NCBI GenBank assembly: GCA_963205165.1 | Contig: CAUJJX010000301.1 | Location: forward strand, 1 to 38,994 | Origin: Pseudomonadota bacterium | GTDB lineage: Bacteria; Pseudomonadota; Gammaproteobacteria; Burkholderiales; Ga0077523 | Direction: 5' to 3' | Length of the DNA stretch: 38,994 nucleotides | Shown here: in pieces, positions 32,358-38,994 of the stretch | How positions within the stretch are numbered: the first letter of the stretch is position 1 | How the letters are laid out: each line of letters begins with the position of its first letter | The notes under the pieces: model-generated | Database searches by the model: none | Told to the model about the DNA's origin: nothing | The model's input: the letters and a program-made list of their open reading frames with translations, nothing else | Translations under genes and position numbers: made by a program

Positions 32358-33458
32358 TCAGGCCGGCCGGACCACCGGGCGCGCGAGGATCCGCACGTCC
32401 GGACCGAAGCGGCGCAGGTCGGTGATGTCGAGTTCCACCGCCTCGTCCATGTGCGTGAAGCCGGGCAGCCGCAGCATGCCGCGCGCGGCATCACCGATCA
32501 GCTTCGGCGCGAGGTAGAGCACGAGTTCGTCGACGACGTCGGCGCGCATCAGCGCACTGTGCAGGTTGATGCCGGCTTCCACCAGCACCTCGTTGAAGCC
32601 GTGGACGGCGAGTTCGCGGACGAGTGCCGCGAGATCGACCTTGCCCTCGTGGTCAGGCAGGCACCACACCTCGCCGCCGCGGGCCGCGAGCGCCTGCGAC
32701 TTCACCTTGTCGTCCGTGGCGGTCGCGACGATCACGCGGCCACCGTCGAGGATGCGGGCGTCCACCGGGATGCGCAGCCGGCTGTCGACGACGATGCGCA
32801 CGGGCTGGCGGCTCGTCGGCACGTCACGCACCGTGAGCCGCGGATCGTCGTCCTTCAGCGTGCCGATGCCGGTCATGACGGCGCACGAACGCGCGCGCCA
32901 CCGATGGCCGTCGCGTCGCGCATCGGGGCCGGTGATCCACTGGCTCTCGCCGTTCGGCAGCGCCGTCTTGCCGTCGAGCGTCGCGGCGATCTTCACGCGG
33001 AGCCACGGCCGGCCGCGCGTCGTGCGCGAGACGAATCCGATGTTGAGTTCGCGGGCCTCGGCTTCCATCAGCCCCGTGTCGACCGCGATGCCGGCGGCGC
33101 GCAGGCGTTCGAGCCCGCGACTGGCGACGCGTTCGTCCGGATCGGTCATCGCGGCGACGACGCGCACGACGCCGGCCGCGATCAGCGCATCGGCGCACGG
33201 CGGCGTGCGGCCGAAATGGCTGCAGGGTTCGAGCGTCACGTAGGCCGTCGCCCCACGTGCCGCTTCGCCCGCGGCGCGCAGCGCGTGGACTTCGGCATGG
33301 GGCTCGCCGGCGCGCTCGTGCCAGCCGTCGCCGACGACGCGCCCGTCGCGGACCAGCACGCAGCCGACGCGCGGATTCGGCGTCGTGGTGTTCATGGCGC
33401 GTGCCGCAAGCCGCAGCGCGCGCGCCATGTACTTGTGATCTTCGAGGGACCAGGGCAT
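32358..33458 (-). CDS. ribD: Bifunctional riboflavin deaminase/reductase
   Basis: The 366-residue enzyme deaminates and then reduces the pyrimidine intermediate after GTP cyclohydrolase II. The N-terminal deaminase has zinc residues in HAEVHAL and PCSHFGRTPPC. The C-terminal reductase has VKIAATLDGKTALPNGESQWITG and the NADPH-side segment NEVLVEAG. The length is typical. It starts 5 bases after nrdR. Confidence 0.97.
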   Translation of the reverse strand: MPWSLEDHKYMARALRLAARAMNTTTPNPRVGCVLVRDGRVVGDGWHERAGEPHAEVHALRAAGEAARGATAYVTLEPCSHFGRTPPCADALIAAGVVRVVAAMTDPDERVASRGLERLRAAGIAVDTGLMEAEARELNIGFVSRTTRGRPWLRVKIAATLDGKTALPNGESQWITGPDARRDGHRWRARSCAVMTGIGTLKDDDPRLTVRDVPTSRQPVRIVVDSRLRIPVDARILDGGRVIVATATDDKVKSQALAARGGEVWCLPDHEGKVDLAALVRELAVHGFNEVLVEAGINLHSALMRADVVDELVLYLAPKLIGDAARGMLRLPGFTHMDEAVELDITDLRRFGPDVRILARPVVRPA

Positions 33459-33463
33459 CGGCG

Positions 33464-33940
33464 TCAGGTCGTCCGGCGGCGCTTCGGGGCCGGCTTCGCG
33501 ACCTCGTCGATCACGTCGCGGAAGTCGTCGACGTCCTGGAAGCTGCGGTACACCGACGCGAAGCGGATGTAGGCCACCTTGTCGAGCTTGTAGAGCTCCT
33601 TCATGACCATCTGCCCGATCGCGCGCGACGCCACCTCGCGCTCACCGAGCGCCAGCAGCCGCTGCGTGATCCGCTGGATCGCTGCGTCGACGAGTTCGGT
33701 GGGCACGGGCCGCTTGTGCAGCGCTCGCGTGAAGCTCGTGCGCAGCTTCGACTCGTCGAACTCCGACCGGTGGCCGCTCGTCTTGACGATCTGCGGCATG
33801 CGCAGCTCGACCGTCTCGTACGTCGTGAACCGCTTGTCGCACGAGAGGCAGCGCCGGCGCCGGCGCACGCTGTCGCCGTCCTCGCTGACGCGCGAATCCG
33901 CCACCTGGGTGTCGGCGTGTCCGCAGAAGGGGCACTTCAT
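33464..33940 (-). CDS. nrdR: Transcriptional repressor NrdR
   Basis: The 158-residue repressor of ribonucleotide reductase genes has an N-terminal zinc ribbon (C3, C6, C31, C34) and an ATP-cone (about 49-139) that senses ATP/dATP. The segment [16 protein letters not shown] is diagnostic. It sits between glyA and ribD, its usual place in betaproteobacteria and gammaproteobacteria. No nrd gene or NrdR box pair is seen in the window, so its targets are elsewhere. Confidence 0.98.
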   Translation of the reverse strand: MKCPFCGHADTQVADSRVSEDGDSVRRRRRCLSCDKRFTTYETVELRMPQIVKTSGHRSEFDESKLRTSFTRALHKRPVPTELVDAAIQRITQRLLALGEREVASRAIGQMVMKELYKLDKVAYIRFASVYRSFQDVDDFRDVIDEVAKPAPKRRRTT

Positions 33941-33976
33941 GATCCGGGCGTCGCCGCGGGCGGGAGGTGCCGGGGA

Positions 33977-35227
<1,251 letters not shown>

Positions 35228-35535
35228 GACGGCGGCCGGCTCGGGGAAAAGGGGCGGGAGTTTACCACCGCCCCCCGCGCGCGCCCCGGGTTCGCGGGCC
35301 AAGTTTGTTGCGGCGCGATGACCCCGCATGGTTCGTCCCGGCCCCCGCCGCGTCGGCCCGCAGGCACGGACGCACACCGTCCGCATCGCTTCGCCGCGGG
35401 AAGTCCATGACGTATGATCGCCCGCCGGTTCACGGCACCGGGCGAATGCCCCGCGCCGCCGTCCCCGCAAAAGCACGCAGCCCGGTCATCGAGGCACGCG
35501 GCCCACGAAGAAAGCACGCTGGAGGAACGTCCGAA
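35228..35535. other. Divergent regulatory gap between glyA and cstA
   Basis: These 308 GC-rich bases hold no credible gene. They should contain the glyA promoter (a TAAACT lies near 35258-35263 on the minus strand, without a matching -35) and the cstA promoter at 35390-35418. GGAGG precedes cstA. I could not identify a CRP or other activator site. Confidence 0.6.
35390..35418 (+). promoter_or_regulatory. Candidate sigma-70 promoter of cstA
   Basis: TTCGCC (35390-35395), a 17-base spacer and TATGAT (35413-35418). The -10 has five of six consensus bases and the -35 has three. It would give a leader of about 110 bases. Confidence 0.45.
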
Positions 35536-37599
35536 ATGCCGAACGCCTTGTCGAAACTCATCTGGGTGGCCATCGCGCTGCTCGGCGCGTCCGCCATCGG
35601 CGGCATCGCGATACACCGGGGCGAGCAGATCAACGCGCTCTGGTTCATCGCCGCGGCCGTCTGCACGTACCTGATCGGTTACCGGTTCTACAGCGCCTGG
35701 ATCTGCGCGAAGGTCCTCGTGCTCGACGAGACCCGCGCGACGCCGGCCGAGCGCTTCAACAACGGCCGCGACTTCATCCCCACGAACAAGTGGGTCGCCT
35801 TCGGTCACCACTTCGCCGCCATCGCGGGCCCCGGGCCGCTGATCGGACCGACGCTCGCGATGCAGTTCGGCTACCTGCCCGGCACGCTCTGGATCCTCGC
35901 GGGTTCCGTGCTCGGCGGCTGCGTCCAGGACATGGTCACGATGTTCTGCTCCACGCGCCGCGACGGCCGCTCGCTCGGCCAGATGGCGAAGGACGAACTC
36001 GGTCCCGTCGGCGGCTGGGCCGCGCTGATCGGCTCGCTGATGATCATCATCATCCTGATCGCCGTGCTGGGTCTCGTCATCGTGAAGGCCATGAAGCACA
36101 GCCCCTGGGCGACCGCGACGGTCCTCGGGACGATCCCGGTGGCCATGCTGATCGGCCTCTACATGCGCGGGATCCGCCCCGGCAAGGTGCTCGAAGGCTC
36201 CCTGATCGGCATCGCGCTCCTGCTCGTCTGCGTCTGGGGCGGCGGCTGGGTGAACGGTTCCGCGGAATTCCGCGGCATGTTCGACTGGGACGACATGACC
36301 TGCGCCTGGTTCGTCATGATCTACGGCTTCTCGGCGGCGGCACTGCCCGTGTGGCTGCTGCTCGCGCCGCGCGACTACCTCTCGACCTTCCTGAAGCTCG
36401 GCGTCGTCTTCATGCTCGCCGCCGCGATCCTGATCTGGTCGCCGACCGTGAAGATGCCGGCCATCACGCAGTTCGTCGACGGCACCGGCCCGATCTTCAA
36501 GGGCACGCTGTTCCCGTTCGTCTTCATCACGATCGCGTGCGGTGCGATCTCCGGCTTCCACGCGCTCGTGTCGTCCGGCACGACGCCGAAGCTGCTCGCG
36601 AACGAACGCGAGATCCGCATGATCGGATACGGCAGCATGGCCCTCGAATCCTTCGTGGCCATCATGGCCGTGATCGCCGCGACGGTGATGGAGCCCGGCA
36701 TCTACTTCGCGATCAACAGCCCCCCCGGTGTCGTCGGCAAGGAAGCCGCCGATGCCGTCGCGATGATCACGTCTTGGGGCTTCCCGGTGACGGTCGAGCA
36801 GATGAGCACGCTCGCCGCCGGCATGGGTGAATCGACGCTCTTCGGCCGGGTCGGCGGCGCGCCGTCGCTCGCCGTGGGCATGGCCACGATCTTCAGCAGC
36901 ACGTTCGGCGGCAACCTCCTCGACATGTGGTACCACTTCGCGATCATGTTCGAGGTGCTGTTCATCCTGACGACGCTCGACGCCGGCACGCGCGTCGGCC
37001 GCTTCATGCTCCAGGACCTCATCAAGCACGTGTCGCCGGCGCTGGGCAATGTGTCGTCGTACCCCGCGACCGTCGTGTCGAGCCTCGTGTTCGTCGGTGC
37101 GTGGGGCTACTTCCTCGTGCAGGGCGTCAAGGATCCGCTCGGCGGCGTGAACATCCTCTGGCCGCTCTTCGGCATCTCGAACCAGCTGCTCGCGGGCATC
37201 GCGCTGACCGTCGCCACCGGCATCATCATCAAGATGGGCAAGGTGCGGTACTCGTGGGTGACCGGCCTGCCGCTCACGTGGCTCGCGGTCGTCTGCACGA
37301 GCGCCGCCGTCGAGAAGGTGTTCAGCAGCAACCCGGCCGTCGGCTTCCTGGCCGGCGCGAACAAGCTGGCCGCCGATCTCGCCGCGGGCGTGCTGTCGCC
37401 GGAGAAGGCAGCGGCCGCACCGTCGCTGATCCTCGGCCAGCGGATCGACGCGGCGCTCGCGCTGCTGTTCGCCGCGATCCTCTGGATCGTGATCTTCGAC
37501 ATGATCCGCATGAGCCGCCGCTTCCTCGCCGGCAAGCCCGTCCAGCCGCTGTCGGAATCGGAACACGTGACCACGCAGCTCGCCTGGGCGCGCGACTGA
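35536..37599 (+). CDS. cstA: CstA-family carbon starvation / pyruvate transporter
   Basis: The 687-residue inner-membrane protein has many hydrophobic helices and the CstA signatures HFAAIAGPGPLIGPTLA, SVLGGCVQDMVTMF, CGAISGFHALVSSGTTPK and LFGISNQLLAGIAL. E. coli CstA and BtsT take up pyruvate, and CstA is also tied to peptide use in starvation; exact substrate here is inferred. ATG 35536 follows GGAGG. The following ybdD gene, 91 bases downstream, is its normal partner. Confidence 0.95.
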   Translation: MPNALSKLIWVAIALLGASAIGGIAIHRGEQINALWFIAAAVCTYLIGYRFYSAWICAKVLVLDETRATPAERFNNGRDFIPTNKWVAFGHHFAAIAGPGPLIGPTLAMQFGYLPGTLWILAGSVLGGCVQDMVTMFCSTRRDGRSLGQMAKDELGPVGGWAALIGSLMIIIILIAVLGLVIVKAMKHSPWATATVLGTIPVAMLIGLYMRGIRPGKVLEGSLIGIALLLVCVWGGGWVNGSAEFRGMFDWDDMTCAWFVMIYGFSAAALPVWLLLAPRDYLSTFLKLGVVFMLAAAILIWSPTVKMPAITQFVDGTGPIFKGTLFPFVFITIACGAISGFHALVSSGTTPKLLANEREIRMIGYGSMALESFVAIMAVIAATVMEPGIYFAINSPPGVVGKEAADAVAMITSWGFPVTVEQMSTLAAGMGESTLFGRVGGAPSLAVGMATIFSSTFGGNLLDMWYHFAIMFEVLFILTTLDAGTRVGRFMLQDLIKHVSPALGNVSSYPATVVSSLVFVGAWGYFLVQGVKDPLGGVNILWPLFGISNQLLAGIALTVATGIIIKMGKVRYSWVTGLPLTWLAVVCTSAAVEKVFSSNPAVGFLAGANKLAADLAAGVLSPEKAAAAPSLILGQRIDAALALLFAAILWIVIFDMIRMSRRFLAGKPVQPLSESEHVTTQLAWARD

Positions 37600-37690
37600 T
37601 CGAGATCGAAGCTCACCGGCGCGTGCGCATCCCGTGCACGCGCCGGACGACGCGAGCGGTTTCGCGGACCCCGACGCCTGACCGCGAACG

Positions 37691-37870
37691 ATGCGCGACG
37701 ACCTGAAGAAACTCTGGGATTTCATGCGCGAGGTGACCGGCGACGACGCCTACGAGCGCTACCTCGCCCGCCATCGCGAGACCCATCCGGAAGTCCCGCC
37801 GCTCGCCGAGAAGGAGTTCTTCGCGTCGGAGCAGGAGCGGAAATGGAGCGGGATCAACCGCTGCTGCTGA
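37691..37870 (+). CDS. ybdD: YbdD/YjiX-family small protein
   Basis: This 59-residue frame encodes a complete YbdD/YjiX (DUF466) protein: WDFMREVTGDDAYERYLARHR, then an ending EQERKWSGINRCC with the family cysteine pair. Members are nearly always next to cstA-type transporters and the function is unsettled. It is the canonical copy; a divergent paralogue lies at 22984-23193. Confidence 0.93.
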   Translation: MRDDLKKLWDFMREVTGDDAYERYLARHRETHPEVPPLAEKEFFASEQERKWSGINRCC

Positions 37871-37874
37871 ACCG

Positions 37875-37895
37875 CCCGGCATCCCGACTGCCGGG
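37875..37895. terminator. Hairpin between convergent ybdD and channel genes
   Basis: CCCGGCA and TGCCGGG pair around TCCCGAC, 4 bases after the ybdD stop. No T-run lies on either side. Placement between converging genes suggests a bidirectional stop. Confidence 0.45.
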
Positions 37896-37906
37896 GCCGA
37901 CCGGAC

Positions 37907-38770
37907 CTACGCCCCCGGCCCCCTTGCCCGCCTGACCTCTTCCCGCAGCCGCGCGATCTCCCCGCGCAGTTCCCGGATGTCGCGATGCAGTTCGCGGACG
38001 ACGGTGCGTTCCTCGGCGTCGATCATCCCGGCGAGCGCCTCGCGCATCTGGCGGATGTCCTGCTGCATCTCCGCGCGGAGACGCGCCTCGTCCTCGCCGA
38101 CGAGCAGGGCCGCGATGTTCGCCGTCAGCATCGACATCGTGGCAACGCCGACGAGCACGATGAACACGGCGAAGAAGCGCGCCGCCACCGTCGTCGGCAC
38201 GAAGTCGCCGTAGCCGATCGTGGCGCCCGTGACGAACGCGAGCCACAGCCCCTCGCCGTAGCTCTGCACCGTCGGCTCGAGCCAGTAGAACCCGAAGCCG
38301 GAGAGAAGCAGCGCGGCGAAGCCGAACACGAGCATGTAGGGCAGTCCGCCGCGCCGGAACACCTGGCGGCTCGCGGCGACCGCACGCATCAGCAGCAAGC
38401 CGACGATCGCGACCCGGGTGAGCCGGATCAGCGTGACCCACTGCGTCTCGAAGCCGACGACACTCGCGAGCGTGAAGGCGATCACGACCACGTCGAGCCA
38501 GTTGCGGGAGAGGTACTGCGCGCGGTGGCGCGTGATCCGCAGCATCCACGCGAGTTCGAACGTGAAGGCGAGCAGGATGAAGATCTCGATGGCCTCGCCG
38601 AGGATGCGGGCGGGCCGCGTCGACGCGAGTTCCTCGAGATAGAACCCCGGGATCGACAGCAGCGCGATGCCGATCATCACCCAGTGGAGCCGGCGCTCCC
38701 AGACGTACGCCCGCGGGTCGTCGTCCGGCGGGACGCCGCCGACGCCGATCCAGGAAAGTCCCTGGCTCAC
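37907..38770 (-). CDS. Voltage-gated-like potassium channel
   Basis: The 287-residue protein has about six helices, an S4-like segment with spaced arginines (LIRLTRVAIVGLLLMRAV, residues 114-131), and a pore loop with the K+ filter T184-I-G-Y-G-D189. The tail (about 226-283) is a charged, heptad-like coiled coil that may assemble the tetramer. This is the layout of bacterial Kv-type channels. Gating cannot be deduced further. The gene is 43 bases downstream of pmbA on the same strand. Confidence 0.9.
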   Translation of the reverse strand: MSQGLSWIGVGGVPPDDDPRAYVWERRLHWVMIGIALLSIPGFYLEELASTRPARILGEAIEIFILLAFTFELAWMLRITRHRAQYLSRNWLDVVVIAFTLASVVGFETQWVTLIRLTRVAIVGLLLMRAVAASRQVFRRGGLPYMLVFGFAALLLSGFGFYWLEPTVQSYGEGLWLAFVTGATIGYGDFVPTTVAARFFAVFIVLVGVATMSMLTANIAALLVGEDEARLRAEMQQDIRQMREALAGMIDAEERTVVRELHRDIRELRGEIARLREEVRRARGPGA

Positions 38771-38813
38771 GGGGTCCGTCCGGCGACGACGCAGGTGCGC
38801 GGCGTGCGTCCGC

Positions 38814-38994
38814 TCATTCCCCCGCCACCGCCATCCGGTCGATCAGGATCGATCCGCACTGGCGCGAGCTGCGCGCGAGGACGTCGTTGCCGATGGCGGT
38901 GATGCCCAGGAACATGTCCTTCAGGTTGCCCGCGACGGTGATCTCGTGGACCGGATACGCGATCACGCCGTTCTCGACCCAGAAGCCCGCGGCG
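38814..38994 (-). CDS. pmbA: PmbA/TldE metalloprotease, C-terminal end only
   Basis: The last 60 codons are present and the rest lies beyond the right edge. The translation includes [20 protein letters not shown], then NLKDMF and [14 protein letters not shown]. These match the end of E. coli PmbA (TldE), the partner of TldD in a heterodimeric protease that matures microcin B17 and degrades CcdA. Confidence 0.93.
   Translation of the reverse strand, partial: AAGFWVENGVIAYPVHEITVAGNLKDMFLGITAIGNDVLARSSRQCGSILIDRMAVAGE

Overview
The window looks like chromosomal DNA of a high-GC betaproteobacterium. The evidence is gene order: yhdP diverging from glnE, ilvE followed by a zf-CHCC zinc-ribbon gene and waaF, thiL-pgpA-cinA, recA-recX-alaS, and glyA-nrdR-ribD-ribE-ribBA-ribH-nusB. 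Most third codon positions are G or C and GTG starts are frequent. I cannot assign genus or family from sequence alone. I saw no rRNA, tRNA, CRISPR array, prophage or intact transposase.

Layout. 1-4375: 5' part of a YhdP/AsmA-like gene (minus) diverging from glnE (plus). 4376-6008: an accessory patch with a REP/MITE-like palindrome, a duplicated glnE tail, a hicB-hicA pair between ~100-bp direct repeats, and a vapB-vapC pair. 6009-7325: membrane class III adenylate cyclase. 7681-14351: plus-strand genes for branched-chain amino acid transamination, LPS core synthesis (waaF), an NTF2-like protein, a YheT hydrolase, a phosphomannomutase and an EAL-HDOD protein. 14590-19463: minus-strand recA-recX-alaS and a lipid-binding-fold (SRPBCC) protein. 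19624-23193: plus-strand signalling operon with a Ser/Thr kinase-HDOD-GAF fusion, a soluble adenylate cyclase-FHA fusion and a small YbdD-like protein. 23197-26075: minus-strand thiL-pgpA-cinA and a DUF3034 outer-membrane-type protein. 26191-29723: plus-strand exported truncated globin, exported cupredoxin-like protein and a membrane GGDEF-EAL protein. 29662-35227: the glyA-nrdR-riboflavin-nusB operon (minus). 35536-37870: cstA and ybdD (plus). 37907-38994: a K+-channel-like protein and the 3' end of pmbA (minus).

How the parts work together. Housekeeping genes dominate: riboflavin and thiamine cofactors, one-carbon metabolism, nitrogen control through GlnE, and recombination. Among them is a dense nucleotide-signalling repertoire: two class III cyclases with complete adenylate-type active sites, one GGDEF-EAL protein and one EAL-HDOD protein. 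The two most interesting modules are the kinase-HDOD-GAF / cyclase-FHA operon, where a phosphothreonine-binding domain sits on the product next to a kinase gene, and the DUF3034 / exported globin / cupredoxin / GGDEF-EAL cluster, which looks like an envelope redox or gas-sensing unit feeding c-di-GMP. The toxin-antitoxin patch behind glnE keeps visible traces of how it was assembled.
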